A DNA stretch of 59,262 bases, from contig NZ_JAHYSG010000078.1 of assembly GCF_022095675.1 (NCBI RefSeq), positions 1 through 59,262 of the forward strand, in the 5' to 3' direction. This document shows positions 50,727-59,262 of this stretch, piece by piece. Below the pieces are notes generated by a model that was not told the DNA's origin, made no database searches, and saw only the letters and a list, made by a program, of their open reading frames with translations. How positions within the stretch are numbered: position 1 is the first letter of the stretch; every line of letters begins with the position of its first letter. This DNA comes from Dactylosporangium sp. AC04546 (GTDB lineage Bacteria > Actinomycetota > Actinomycetes > Mycobacteriales > Micromonosporaceae). The position numbers and the translations under genes were made by a program.

Positions 50727-52015
50727 CTCGGGTGGTGGGCGCTCGCGCTCACCTTGCCGGCCGCCGCGGCCACCGAGCCGCGGGTCGTCGCGGCCAGGGT
50801 CGTCTGCTCGCGCAGCGAGTCGGCCACCTCGCGCTGCGCCGTCGCGACCGCGCCCAGCCGGTCCGCCACGCCGCCCACCGCGGTCGCGGCCGCCGCCGCG
50901 CCCGTCGTCACCTGGCCGACCGTCTGCTCGATCCGGCCCGTCGCGGCGGCCGTCTGCGCCGCCAGCTCCTTCACCTCGTTCGCGACCACGCCGAAGCCCT
51001 TGCCGGCCTCGCCGGCGCGGGCCGCCTCGATCGTCGCGTTCAGCGCCAGCAGCTTCGTCTGGTCGGCCACCGCCTCGATCAGCCCGGCGACCGTCGAGAT
51101 CTCCGAGATCGCCGACTCCAGCTGGCTGATGACCCGCCGCGCCTCGTTCGAGTCGTGCAGGGCGGCCTCGACGTCCTGGACCGCGCCGCCGACCGTGGTG
51201 TTCATGCGGGCGAGGGCCTCCTCGAACGACTCCATGGCGGCGCCCGCCTCGGCGCCCAGCCGCACGCCGGCGTCGGCCACGTCGGCCAGCACCGTCTCCA
51301 GCCGCCGGCCGAGCCGCTCGCTGCGCTCGACCTGCGAGGCGGCGTTCGACGCGGCCTCCTCCTCGCGGCGGGCCGCGTCCTCGGCCGCCGCGCGCAGGGC
51401 CCGGGCCGAGGACTCCTCGAGGCGGGCCCGTTCGGCGTCGGCCTCCGACTCGGCCGTCGCGGCGAACCGCCAGTACGCCAGCGACGTCAGGCACATCACG
51501 AGCACGAACCCGGCGTGCATCAGCACGAACAGCACCGGGTAGTCGCGCGCCTGGGGGCTGCTGAACAGCATTTCCGGCATGGTGAGCGCGACCAGCAGGT
51601 GGTGCCCGGCGACGAAGAGGACCGTGACGACGAGGGCCACCCAGTCCTGGTACAGGCTGACCAGCCCGATGATCACGAAGAAGTGGAAGTGCAGGTCGGT
51701 CAGGCCGTTGCCCGCGTGGACCAGGCCGGCCGCACAGATGGCGAGTCCGGTCGACGTGGCGACCGCGCCGCCCCGGTTGGTCCGGGCCACCCCGGCGCCC
51801 ACGCCGCACAGCACGATCCCGCCGACCGCCGACCAGACCAGCCAGCCGCCCGCGTGGGCGTGCTCGCCGAACACGCTGTGGCCGTTCACGACGGCGATGA
51901 CCGCGATGAGCGGCACGTGCAGCCACAGGATCGCGCGCAGCGCACGGTGCCGCGACCGGAACGCGGCGCCGCTGAGCCCGACCTTGGGCATGAGCCACGC
52001 TAGGACCCCGGACAT
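50723..52015 (-). CDS. Methyl-accepting chemotaxis protein with a six-helix membrane domain
   Basis: The 430-residue protein has about six membrane helices (~25-190) with His-rich turns ([36 protein letters not shown]), then a coiled coil and the MCP signalling hairpin ([36 protein letters not shown]). No HAMP is obvious and no large periplasmic sensor. The sensing part is the membrane domain itself. No che genes are near. Confidence 0.9.
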   Translation of the reverse strand: MSGVLAWLMPKVGLSGAAFRSRHRALRAILWLHVPLIAVIAVVNGHSVFGEHAHAGGWLVWSAVGGIVLCGVGAGVARTNRGGAVATSTGLAICAAGLVHAGNGLTDLHFHFFVIIGLVSLYQDWVALVVTVLFVAGHHLLVALTMPEMLFSSPQARDYPVLFVLMHAGFVLVMCLTSLAYWRFAATAESEADAERARLEESSARALRAAAEDAARREEEAASNAASQVERSERLGRRLETVLADVADAGVRLGAEAGAAMESFEEALARMNTTVGGAVQDVEAALHDSNEARRVISQLESAISEISTVAGLIEAVADQTKLLALNATIEAARAGEAGKGFGVVANEVKELAAQTAAATGRIEQTVGQVTTGAAAAATAVGGVADRLGAVATAQREVADSLREQTTLAATTRGSVAAAAGKVSASAHHPS

Positions 52016-52100
52016 GCACGCTCCCCACGACGACAGTGCTGTCCGACCTATCGGCCCCGCTCCCCGGTTCTGTAGGCCTCACGCCACGGTTCTGGAATCG

Positions 52101-53033
52101 TCACGCCGCGGCTCGGGCGGCCTCCCCGACGAGCGCGGCCGCTTCCGCCGGTGCGGGCAGGCCGTCAGTGTCGCCCGGCGCGGCGACGACCCCGGCTGCG
52201 AACCGCGTGCCGAGCCAGGCCGCACCGCGCGGCGGGATGCCGGCGAGCCGCGCGGCGAGGTACGCCCCGGCGAACGCGTCCCCGGCCCCGACCGGATCCA
52301 CGACCTCCACGGCCGCCGAGGGGAGCCGGCGCGGGCCGCCGGGATCCGCGTGCCAGCAGCCGTCGGCGCCCGCCTTCAGCACCACCTCGCCGACCCCGGC
52401 GGCGTGGGCCCGCTCGAACACCTTCGCCGGCTCGTCGACCCCCAGCAGCGGGCCGGCCTCGTCGAGACCGAGCAGGAGGTACGTCGTCATCGGCAGCAGC
52501 TCGACGAGCAGGTCCGTCACGGGCGGGAGCCCTGGCCGCAGGTTCGGGTCGAGGGCGACCGGGATCCCGCGCTCGTGCGCCGCGCGGGCCAGCCGTGCCA
52601 CCGCCCGACGCGGGCCGGGCCCGAGCGCCGCGGTGAGCCCGGACACGGCGACCAGGGCGGGCCCGGCCGCCAAGGCCCGGTCGGCGTCGGCCTCGTCGAG
52701 CGCCGAGGCGGCCGAGCCGGCCCGGTAGTAGTGCACGCGGCGAGCGCCGTCGGGCCGCGCGTCCTTGAAGAACACGCCGGTCGGCCGCGACTCGTCCACG
52801 GCGACCAGCCCGGTGTCGACGCCGAGCTCCGCGGCCGCCGCGCACACCCGCCGGCCGAACGGGTCGGCTCCGACCCGGCTGCAAAACGCGGCCCGCGCCC
52901 CGGCCCGCCGGGCGGCGGCGAGCAGGTTCAGCTCGGCCCCGGCGACGTGCACCGAGGCCGACCGGCAACCGTCCAGCGGCTCCCCGTCCGAGGGCTGGAA
53001 GAGCACCATGGCCTCGCCGAGCCCCACGATCAT
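52101..53033 (-). CDS. PfkB-family sugar kinase, 2-keto-3-deoxygluconate kinase-like
   Basis: The 310-residue protein starts at ATG 53033. Ribokinase/PfkB marks: N-terminal VAGAELNLLAAARRAG (substrate loop), SRVGADPFG, DPNLRPGL, and the catalytic/anion hole DPVGAGDAFAGAYLAARLAG near 248-262. The DPNLR and overall layout fit KDG kinases. Last gene of the four-gene sugar-acid operon; its start overlaps the SDR stop (ATGA). Confidence 0.88.
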   Translation of the reverse strand: MIVGLGEAMVLFQPSDGEPLDGCRSASVHVAGAELNLLAAARRAGARAAFCSRVGADPFGRRVCAAAAELGVDTGLVAVDESRPTGVFFKDARPDGARRVHYYRAGSAASALDEADADRALAAGPALVAVSGLTAALGPGPRRAVARLARAAHERGIPVALDPNLRPGLPPVTDLLVELLPMTTYLLLGLDEAGPLLGVDEPAKVFERAHAAGVGEVVLKAGADGCWHADPGGPRRLPSAAVEVVDPVGAGDAFAGAYLAARLAGIPPRGAAWLGTRFAAGVVAAPGDTDGLPAPAEAAALVGEAARAAA

Positions 53034-53749
53034 GGCAGCCACCGGGCCCGCAGGTCGGGCCGTAGCCAGGCGGCGGGGGAGGCGATCGACAGCCCGCCGT
53101 CCACCGGCAGGCACACGCCCGTGATGAAGCCCGCCTCCGCCGAGGCCAGGAACCGCACCGCCGCCGCCACCTCTTCCGGCCGCCCGACCCGGCCCAGGGG
53201 GTACCCCTCGGCGACCCGCGGCAGGTGCTCGCCGCCGATCATCCCGGGTGCCACCGCGTTGACCCGGATGCCGCGCGGGCCGTACTCCAGCGCCAGCTGC
53301 CGCACCAGCCCGTCCAGCCCCGCCTTGGCCGCCGCGTAGCCCGGCAGCCCCGGTGCGGCGAGGAAGCTGTTCACCGACGTGACCGCCACGATGCTGCCGC
53401 CCGGTGGCAGCACCGGAAGCGCTTCCCGGCACGCGTAGAACGCCCCGGACAGCGTCACGTCGAGCGCCGCCCGCCACTGCTCGTCGCTCTGCTCGGTCGC
53501 CGGCGCGATCGGCATGACCGCCGCGGCGAGCACGAGGACGTCGAGCCGGCCGAGCCGGGACCGCGCGAACGATATCGCCGCGGCCGCTCCGGTACTGCTG
53601 GAGCAGTCGACGACCGCGGTGTCCACAAAGGACGGATCAGCGAGCGGATCCAGCGCCACGCCCGCGACCCGGTCCCCACCGGCGGCGAAGGCGGCGCCGA
53701 TCGCCCGGCCGATGGGGGAGGAGCAGCCCAGCACCAGGACGCCTCTCAC
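53030..53749 (-). CDS. SDR-family oxidoreductase
   Basis: The 239-residue protein starts at GTG 53749, overlapping the preceding stop (GTGA). Short-chain dehydrogenase: cofactor loop GCSSPIGRAIG, LAAAVMP in place of NNAG, catalytic Ser in VAVTSVNSF and YxxxK in GYAAAKAGL, then NAVAPGMIGG. It likely oxidises a sugar or sugar acid in the pathway; exact step unknown. Confidence 0.9.
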   Translation of the reverse strand: MRGVLVLGCSSPIGRAIGAAFAAGGDRVAGVALDPLADPSFVDTAVVDCSSSTGAAAAISFARSRLGRLDVLVLAAAVMPIAPATEQSDEQWRAALDVTLSGAFYACREALPVLPPGGSIVAVTSVNSFLAAPGLPGYAAAKAGLDGLVRQLALEYGPRGIRVNAVAPGMIGGEHLPRVAEGYPLGRVGRPEEVAAAVRFLASAEAGFITGVCLPVDGGLSIASPAAWLRPDLRARWLP

Positions 53750-54636
53750 AGCGCCAGGTCCGACAGGATCAGGTCCAGGGCCGCGAGCGTGGCCGCGTCG
53801 GCGTCCAGCGCGGGCGCCCGGACCGTCGCCGACGCGATGACCCCGCGCCGCACCAGCACGTGCTTGTGGATCGCCCAGGCGATGCCCGGCTGGAGGCCGA
53901 ACCGGACCAGTGGCAGCAGCCGGTTGAAGGCGGCGCGCGCCTCGTCGTGCGCGCCGGCGAGGTACAACCGCAGCACCTCGGCGAGCAGGTCGGGGAACTC
54001 GCTGGCGGGCATGGTGCCGACGGCGCCGCGCGCGTACTCCTCCAGCACGAAGAGCGCGTTCTGCCCGCCCAGCACCAGGAACTCCCCGGCCGTGGCGTCG
54101 ATGACGGCGCCCACCTTCGGCGCCGTCGGCTGGGTCTCCACCTTCACCGAGTCGACCCCGTCGAGCTTCGACAGCTCCACGATGAGCGGCACCGGCAGCG
54201 TGATCCCGGTCGACCCGGGCGCGTCCTGCACCATCACCGGCAGCCCGGCGGCGGCGACGGTCCCGTAGAAGTCGACGATCTGGGCCGGCGACGGCTTCAC
54301 CATGAACGGCGGGATGACCATGCCGACGCTCGCGCCCGCCTCCTGCGCGGCGAGCGCCTGCGTGACCGCGTCGCCGGTGCCGGTCGCCGAGACGCCGGCG
54401 ACGATGGGCAGGTCGGGGCCGGCCTCGGCGCAGACCACGCCGAGGATCGCGGCGCGTTCGGCGGCGGTGAGCGTGAAGCCCTCGCTCGCGAAGCCGAACA
54501 CCGCGAGCCCGTCCGCGCCGGACGCGAGCGAGAACGCCACCAGCCGCCGCAGGCTCTCCAGGTCGAGCGAACCGTCGGGGTGGAACGGGGTGGCGAGCAC
54601 GGGGATCAGCCCGCGCACGTCGGTGGAGCGGCTCAC
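53746..54636 (-). CDS. DapA-family (dihydrodipicolinate synthase-like) lyase
   Basis: The 296-residue protein starts at GTG 54636 (GTGA overlap). TIM barrel with Schiff-base Lys at residue 165 (VDSVKVETQP) and a GFASEGFTLT loop. The DapA Tyr motif YNxPxRTG is replaced by VQDAPGSTGI, a form seen in sugar-acid lyases/dehydratases such as L-2-keto-3-deoxyarabonate dehydratase rather than in lysine biosynthesis. It probably acts on a 2-keto-3-deoxy sugar acid as aldolase or dehydratase. Confidence 0.88.
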   Translation of the reverse strand: MSRSTDVRGLIPVLATPFHPDGSLDLESLRRLVAFSLASGADGLAVFGFASEGFTLTAAERAAILGVVCAEAGPDLPIVAGVSATGTGDAVTQALAAQEAGASVGMVIPPFMVKPSPAQIVDFYGTVAAAGLPVMVQDAPGSTGITLPVPLIVELSKLDGVDSVKVETQPTAPKVGAVIDATAGEFLVLGGQNALFVLEEYARGAVGTMPASEFPDLLAEVLRLYLAGAHDEARAAFNRLLPLVRFGLQPGIAWAIHKHVLVRRGVIASATVRAPALDADAATLAALDLILSDLAL

Positions 54637-55763
54637 AGGTCCTCCAGCAGGACATCGACGCCGAGGCCCGGCGCCGTCGGGACGGGGAACGAGCCCGGGC
54701 CGCCGGGCAGCGGCCGGGCCAGGATGCGGTTGGCGACCGGGAACGGGCCCGGCTGGAACTCGAAGACGGGCATCGCCTCGACGGCGGCGGCCACGTGGAG
54801 GCCGGCGGCGAGCACGACGCCCAGGCCGACCGAGTGGTGCGGGGCGATCGGCACGTGGTGGGCGGCGGCGACCTCGGCGATCGCCATCGCCTCGGTGATG
54901 CCGGTCCGCCCGACGTCGGGCTGGGCGATGTCGAGCGCGCGGGCCTGCAGCCAGTGCCGGAACTCGTAGCGGTTGCGCAGCGTCTCGCCGACCGCGACCG
55001 GCGTGACGAGCGCGGCGGCCAGCTCGCGGTGGCCCTCGACGTCCTCCGGCACCAGCGGCGCCTCGTAGAACCAGGCGCCGCGCTCGTCGAGCGCCTTGCC
55101 GAGGCGCAGGGCGTCGGCGAGGTCGTACGCCCAGTGGGCGTCGACGGCGACCCGCATGCCCGTGGCGGCGACCGCGTCGTAGGTCGCGAGGTCCTCGGCG
55201 ACGCCCCGGCCGAGGTGGAGCTTCACTGAGCTTGCACCCTCTGCAAGCCACTTGCGCGCCAGCTCCGTGCGAAGCGCGTCAGTCGGTACCGGCAGGCCCG
55301 ACACGTAGGTCGGCACCGACGACCGGAACGCGCCCCCGAGCAGGGCGTGGACCGGCAGGCCGGCCGCCTTGCCGGCCAGGTCCCACAGCGCGATGTCCAC
55401 CGCGGCCAGCGCGTCGGCCTGGTGCCCGACCAGGTGGCCGCGTTCACGCATGAGCCCGGTGAGCCGCGACCAGAGCGGCCGGACCCCGCGCGGGTCGGCG
55501 CCGAGCAGCACCGGCGCGAGCAGCCGGTCCACGATCGCCTGCGCGATCTCGGGGCCCACCGGGGCCAGGCACTCGCCCCAGCCGACGGTCCCGTCGTCGC
55601 AGGTCAGCCGCACGATCAGGGTCTCGAAGCGGTCGGAGTAGAGGCTGCGCCACGGTGGCCGCACGTAGTAGTCGGCCTCGACGGGAGCCCGCGTGGCCGC
55701 GCCCAGGTAGACGTCGTCGCCGCGCAGCTTCAGCGGATGGGTGCTGACATCAACGATCTTCAC
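54633..55763 (-). CDS. Mandelate racemase/muconate lactonizing enzyme family sugar-acid dehydratase
   Basis: The 376-residue protein starts at GTG 55763 after GGAGGTCACCTT. Enolase-superfamily residues: K181-x-H183 (VKLHLG), metal ligands D208 (DAHWAY), E234 (YEAPLVPED), E260 (GETLRNR), D283 (QPDVGRTG) and H309-H310 (APHHSVGLG). The K-x-H rather than K-x-K differs from mandelate racemase. It would dehydrate an aldonate to a 2-keto-3-deoxyaldonate. First gene of the operon. Substrate cannot be fixed. Confidence 0.9.
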   Translation of the reverse strand: MKIVDVSTHPLKLRGDDVYLGAATRAPVEADYYVRPPWRSLYSDRFETLIVRLTCDDGTVGWGECLAPVGPEIAQAIVDRLLAPVLLGADPRGVRPLWSRLTGLMRERGHLVGHQADALAAVDIALWDLAGKAAGLPVHALLGGAFRSSVPTYVSGLPVPTDALRTELARKWLAEGASSVKLHLGRGVAEDLATYDAVAATGMRVAVDAHWAYDLADALRLGKALDERGAWFYEAPLVPEDVEGHRELAAALVTPVAVGETLRNRYEFRHWLQARALDIAQPDVGRTGITEAMAIAEVAAAHHVPIAPHHSVGLGVVLAAGLHVAAAVEAMPVFEFQPGPFPVANRILARPLPGGPGSFPVPTAPGLGVDVLLEDL

Positions 55764-55784
55764 AAGGTGACCTCCGCTGGGCGG

Positions 55785-55828
55785 TTGACCGCTTGCAACA
55801 TGCGGGATATCTTGCCGTATCACGCAAG
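55785..55828. promoter_or_regulatory. IclR promoter and likely operator between divergent genes
   Basis: TTGACC (55785-55790), 17 bp, TATCTT (55808-55813) form a good promoter for the IclR gene. Overlapping are TTGC half-sites at 55793 and 55812 and the opposed GCAA at 55824, with outer CTTGC (55792) and GCAAG (55824). IclR proteins usually bind such sites to control themselves and the divergent operon. Confidence 0.5.
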
Positions 55829-55849
55829 TAACTTCCAGAGAGGGTTCCG

Positions 55850-56656
55850 ATGGCTTCGGATGCCGGAAGCAACCAGAGCGTCGAGCGGGCGCTGACGGTC
55901 CTGCGGGTGTTCACCGCCGGCCGCGCCGAGCTGCGCGTGTCCGACGTCGCCAAGCTCGCCGACCTCGGACTCTCCACCGCGTCGCGGCTGCTGGCAACCC
56001 TCGAGGCGGCGGGTTTCGTGGATCGTGACCCGGTGAGCGGGCTCTACCGGCTGGGCCTGGACACGGTCAGCCTCGGCGGCGCGGTGCTCAACAGTCACCC
56101 GGTGCACCGCGAGGCCCGCCAGATCGCCCAGAACCTGGCGGCCGAGCTCGGCCTCGGCGTCAACGTCGCGGTGCGCCGCGACGCCAGCCTGTTCTACCTG
56201 CTCAACTTCGAGGGCCGGCAGGCGCCGCGGGCGTTCGTGCTGGCCGGCCAGCGCAACCCGCTGCACGCCACCGGCCTGGGCAAGTCGCTGCTCACCGGCC
56301 TGACCGCGGCCGAGCGGCGGGCGCTGCTGCCGGCCGACCGCCTGGTCTCCTACACCCCGCGGACCATCACCACCCACGCCGAGCTCGACGCCGAGATCGA
56401 GCGCACGGTGACCAGGGGATACGGCTCCGAGCTGGAGGAGCTCGCGCTCGGCCGGGCCTGCGTGGCCGCTCCGATCCGCGACTCCTCGGGCGGCGTGGTG
56501 GCGGCGCTGTCGGTCTCGGGCCCGCTCTCCGCAATCGACTTGCAGAAACGGGAGGCCGAGCTGTCCCGCGCGGTCATCGAGGCCTGCGACTCGATCAGCA
56601 TCGGCCTCGGCTACGTCGGCCCGGCCCACCACGTACCACTGGAGCAGGTCAGATGA
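55850..56656 (+). CDS. IclR-family transcriptional regulator
   Basis: The 268-residue protein starts at ATG 55850 with GAGAGGG upstream. N-terminal winged helix (SVERALTVLRVF ... LRVSDVAKLADLGLSTASRLLATLEAAGFVDRD) and a C-terminal IclR effector domain (LGVNVAVRRDASLFYLLN, HATGLGKSLLTGL, GYGSELEELALGRACVAAPIRD). Divergent from the sugar-acid operon, which it probably controls in response to a sugar acid. Confidence 0.93.
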   Translation: MASDAGSNQSVERALTVLRVFTAGRAELRVSDVAKLADLGLSTASRLLATLEAAGFVDRDPVSGLYRLGLDTVSLGGAVLNSHPVHREARQIAQNLAAELGLGVNVAVRRDASLFYLLNFEGRQAPRAFVLAGQRNPLHATGLGKSLLTGLTAAERRALLPADRLVSYTPRTITTHAELDAEIERTVTRGYGSELEELALGRACVAAPIRDSSGGVVAALSVSGPLSAIDLQKREAELSRAVIEACDSISIGLGYVGPAHHVPLEQVR

Positions 56657-56703
56657 CCGCTTGCCGAACCACCACCCGGGGTGGCACACTCCTTCGCACA
56701 CGG

Positions 56704-56720
56704 TCGATAGTATACGATCG
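56704..56720. promoter_or_regulatory. Likely GntR operator
   Basis: TCGATAGTATACGATCG is nearly a perfect palindrome centred on GTATAC (56710-56715). FadR-subfamily GntR regulators often use ATnGTATACnAT-like sites. It lies 20 bp before the GntR start, so autoregulation is likely. Confidence 0.6.
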
Positions 56721-56739
56721 CCGACGCGGAGGGACCCAC

Positions 56740-57417
56740 ATGGCGCTCGCCGGATTCCAGACCAAGGCCGACCTCGTCTACGAGCGGCTCCGGGACGCGA
56801 TCCTCACCGGCGAGCTGCGCCCGGGGGAGCGGGTGAACATCGACGCGCTCGCCCGCGAGCTCGGCATCAGCAAGATCCCGCTGCGCGAGGCCGTGCAGCG
56901 GCTCACCGCCCAGGGCCTCGTCGTGCAGCCCAACCCGCACGCCGGCGCGCAGGTCGCCCCGCTGTCGCTGCGCGAGATGCGCGGCGTGTACCTCGCCCGC
57001 GGCGCGCTGGAGGGCCTCGCCGCCCGGGTGGCCGCCACGACCGTCAGCGACGCCGAGCTGGCCGAGCTGCAGGAGCTGCACGAGCAGATGCGCCAGCGGT
57101 TCACCGCCGGCGACACCAGCGAGCTCTCCGCGCTCAACCGGCGGTTCCACACCGGCATCGCCGACGCCACGCACTACGCGACCCTGCGCGAGCTCACCGA
57201 CCTGACCCTGCTGCGCGTGCAGCACTACCGCGTCGGCGTGCGCGTCGAGCCGGCCTGGGGCCAGGTCGTCACCGAGCACGCCGCCATCCTCGACGCCCTG
57301 CGCCGCCGCGACGCCGACCGCGCCGAGATGGCCGCCCGCGACCACGTCGAGTGGCAGCTGGGCGTCGAGCTGCGCGCGACGCTCGACCCTTCCCTCATCG
57401 ACCTGGACGACGACTGA
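56740..57417 (+). CDS. GntR-family (FadR subfamily, FCD domain) regulator
   Basis: The 225-residue protein starts at ATG 56740 after GGAGGGA. Winged helix VYERLRDAILTGELRPGERVNIDALARELGISKIPLREAVQRLTAQGLV (~15-65) and an all-helical FCD domain with candidate metal ligands (NRRFHTGIAD, TEHAAILDALRRRD, ARDHVEWQLG). It precedes two ABC permease genes by 9 bp and likely controls them. Confidence 0.93.
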   Translation: MALAGFQTKADLVYERLRDAILTGELRPGERVNIDALARELGISKIPLREAVQRLTAQGLVVQPNPHAGAQVAPLSLREMRGVYLARGALEGLAARVAATTVSDAELAELQELHEQMRQRFTAGDTSELSALNRRFHTGIADATHYATLRELTDLTLLRVQHYRVGVRVEPAWGQVVTEHAAILDALRRRDADRAEMAARDHVEWQLGVELRATLDPSLIDLDDD

Positions 57418-57426
57418 GGTGCCCAC

Positions 57427-58308
57427 ATGAACAAAGGTCTCAGCGACCGCACGTTCGGCTTCCTGCTGACGCTCCCGGCGCTGGCACTGCTCGGCGCCGT
57501 CGTGCTCTACCCGCTCGTCGGCGCCCTGTCGACCAGCCTGTTCCACCAGAGCCTGGTCCTGCCCGGCCGCTCGTTCGCCGGCCTCGACAACTTCACGGCG
57601 GTGCTCAGCCGCAACTTCTGGCCCGTCCTGCAGCACACGGTGGTCTTCACCGTCGGCGCGACGGTCGTGCCGGTCGTCGTCGGGTTCGCACTCGCCCTGG
57701 CGCTCAACACGAAGCTGCGCGGCCGGGCCGTGCTGCGCGGCCTGTTCCTGATGCCCTGGGTGATCCCCGGCGTGGTCGTCTCGTTCGTCTGGCTGTGGAT
57801 CTTCAACGCCAACTACGGCCTGCTCAACGGCCTGCTCGTCCAGCTGCACATCGTGGACGAGCCGGTCACCTGGCTCGGTGACCCGACGACCGCGATGGCC
57901 GCGATCATCGTGGCCAAGAGCTGGGCCAGCTTCCCCTGGATCATGGTGATGCTGCTGGCCGGCCTCCAGACGGTGCCGGCGACGCTGCACGAGGCGGCGG
58001 CCCTGGACGGCGCCGGCGCGGCCAAGCGGTTCTGGCACGTCACGCTGCCGCACCTGCGGGGCATCCTCGGCATCGTCGTGCTGCTGGAGGTCATCTGGAA
58101 CGTCCAGCACTTCGACATGATCTACGTCCTCACCAACGGCGGACCGGCCGGCTCGACGACCACGTTCGCGGTGGCCGTCTACGACACCGCCTTCAAGGCG
58201 TTCGACCTGGGCAACGCGAGCGCGCTCGGCGCGCTGTGGCTGGTCCTGATCCTCGCCCTGGTCGTGGTCTACGTCCGGGTCTCGGAGCGAGGGGAGAAGG
58301 TGGCATGA
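57427..58308 (+). CDS. Sugar ABC transporter permease, MalF/UgpA type
   Basis: The 293-residue protein has six membrane helices. Binding-protein-dependent permease marks: LPALALLGAVVLYPLVGALSTS at helix 1 and the EAA loop LHEAAALDGAGAAKRFWHVTLP near residues 195-215, which contacts the ATPase. Carbohydrate uptake family 1 by similarity. Stop overlaps the next permease by ATGA (58305). Confidence 0.94.
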   Translation: MNKGLSDRTFGFLLTLPALALLGAVVLYPLVGALSTSLFHQSLVLPGRSFAGLDNFTAVLSRNFWPVLQHTVVFTVGATVVPVVVGFALALALNTKLRGRAVLRGLFLMPWVIPGVVVSFVWLWIFNANYGLLNGLLVQLHIVDEPVTWLGDPTTAMAAIIVAKSWASFPWIMVMLLAGLQTVPATLHEAAALDGAGAAKRFWHVTLPHLRGILGIVVLLEVIWNVQHFDMIYVLTNGGPAGSTTTFAVAVYDTAFKAFDLGNASALGALWLVLILALVVVYVRVSERGEKVA

Positions 58309-59195
58309 CCGTGCAGGAGCTCGCCCGTCCCACGCCCACGCCGACCGAGCCCCCGGCCCCGGTCCGCAAGCCCCGCCGCCCGCGCACCCTGGGCGCCGCC
58401 GCGGTCGTCGCCATCATCGGGGTCTTCGCCTTCGGCCCGGTCTACTGGGTCCTCGTCACCGCGCTCACCCCGACGCACGACGTGTTCCGGTTCCCGCCCC
58501 ACTTCATCCCCGACCGGATCACGTTCGAGCACTTCGGCAGCATCTTCGAGAGCCCCCGCCTCTTGAAGTACCTGCTCAACTCCATGATCGTCTCGCTGAT
58601 CACGGCCGTGCTCACCGTCATCGTGAGCGCGTACACCGGCTACTCGTTCGCGAAGTTCCGCTACCGCGGCCGCCGCTCCCTGATGTACCTGGTGCTCGCC
58701 TCCCAGATGTTCCCGCAGGCCCTGTTGCTGATCACGCTCTACCTGGTCTTCAGCCAGGTCGGCCTGCTCAACTCGTACCTCGCGCTGATCCTGTCCTTCA
58801 TCACGTTCACGCTGCCGCTGTGCGTCTGGATGCTCAAGGGCTTCTTCGACACGATCCCCGACGAGCTCATCGAGGCGGCCAAGGTGGACGGCGCCGGGCA
58901 GGGCGCCATCATCCACCGCATCCTGCTCCCGGTCTCGCTGCCGGGCCTCGTCGCGACCGGGCTGTTCGCCTTCATCCGCGGCTGGAACGACTTCATCTTC
59001 GCCCTGACCCTCGCCGGCCCGGACAAGCAGACGCTGCCGCCCGGGCTCGTCAACACCTACCTCGGTGAGTTCGAGACCGCCTGGCCGGAGCTCATGGCCG
59101 CGTCGCTGGTCGTGTCGCTGCCCGTCGTCATCGGCTTCACCGTCCTGCAGCGCTACCTCGTCGCCGGCCTCACGTCCGGCGCCGTGAAGGGCTGA
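58305..59195 (+). CDS. Sugar ABC transporter permease, MalG/UgpE type
   Basis: The 296-residue protein starts at ATG 58305. A Pro-rich cytoplasmic N-terminus precedes six helices; typical motifs are YTGYSFAKFRYRGRR, QMFPQALLLITLYLVFSQVGLLNS, the EAA loop LIEAAKVDGAGQGAIIHRILLPVSLPGL, and FIRGWNDFIFALTL. Partner of the upstream permease. The binding protein and ATPase are not in the window; the binding-protein gene may follow after 59262. Confidence 0.94.
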   Translation: MTVQELARPTPTPTEPPAPVRKPRRPRTLGAAAVVAIIGVFAFGPVYWVLVTALTPTHDVFRFPPHFIPDRITFEHFGSIFESPRLLKYLLNSMIVSLITAVLTVIVSAYTGYSFAKFRYRGRRSLMYLVLASQMFPQALLLITLYLVFSQVGLLNSYLALILSFITFTLPLCVWMLKGFFDTIPDELIEAAKVDGAGQGAIIHRILLPVSLPGLVATGLFAFIRGWNDFIFALTLAGPDKQTLPPGLVNTYLGEFETAWPELMAASLVVSLPVVIGFTVLQRYLVAGLTSGAVKG

Positions 59196-59262
59196 ACCCA
59201 CTCAACGTTTTCCGGCGACGTCCCACGCGGCCACCGCGCTCGGTTGCCCACGACACCCCGCC

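Noticed and set aside
1..59262. tRNA, rRNA, insertion sequences, prophage or attachment sites
   Set aside because: No cloverleaf-like segments, transposase or integrase motifs, or phage structural genes were seen in reading either strand.

Overview
The window is very GC-rich actinobacterial chromosome, most likely Micromonosporaceae (Dactylosporangium/Actinoplanes/Micromonospora type). Support comes from two conservon-like loci (nitrate-sensor-type histidine kinase, roadblock protein, Ras-like GTPase), a mycothiol-dependent formaldehyde dehydrogenase, a Streptomyces-type subtilisin inhibitor, many GTG starts and many 4-nt ATGA/GTGA gene overlaps. The lineage is an inference from gene content. 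I see no rRNA, tRNA, CRISPR array, transposase or phage gene.

Layout. 1-7829 (minus): envelope/secretion-type block: an FN3/propeller protein, MoxR ATPase, DUF58 protein and a transglutaminase-fold membrane protein that has lost its catalytic residues, plus a TPR/FN3 membrane protein. 7901-10045: TetR and AraC regulators and a hemerythrin. 10046-14535: conservon with kinase, roadblock and GTPase but no DUF742 gene. 14619-19383: branched-chain amino acid/amide ABC transporter (livKHMGF) in which four identical 86-bp units sit between livM and livG and form a chain of stop-start-coupled micro-ORFs. 19519-25140: cytochrome P450, then a CbiMNQO nickel/cobalt ECF transporter behind a Nur-like box, coupled to an AraC regulator and an EamA exporter. 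25141-25693: palindrome-rich spacer. 25694-31924: small membrane protein, DUF2795 protein, RecQ, S-(hydroxymethyl)mycothiol dehydrogenase, twin hairpins, PadR regulator and a broken GGDEF-EAL gene. 32003-36699: glycosyltransferase, a second TPR/FN3 protein, GtrA, STAS, a MarR-like Cys-rich regulator and a subtilisin inhibitor. 36689-40067: Tat-exported DUF1501/DUF1800 pair. 40243-42787: second conservon kinase with a frameshifted roadblock gene. 42768-47247: BrkB/YihY, single receiver domain, CopC-like protein, membrane protein, MerR/aldo-keto reductase pair. 47306-49293: trpEG-type anthranilate synthase preceded by a complete trp attenuator with a 12-residue leader peptide. 49293-52015: frameshifted small membrane ORF, MFS transporter, membrane chemoreceptor. 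52101-59195: sugar-acid catabolism cluster (enolase-superfamily dehydratase, DapA-family lyase, SDR, PfkB kinase; minus) divergent from an IclR regulator, then a GntR regulator and two sugar ABC permeases.

The most unusual items are the 86-bp coupled micro-ORF repeats in the liv operon, the twin hairpins with related loops but different stems, the GATGCATC boxes phased at exactly 14 bp, and the conservon variants. All functional statements come from reading motifs and context; no database search was run.
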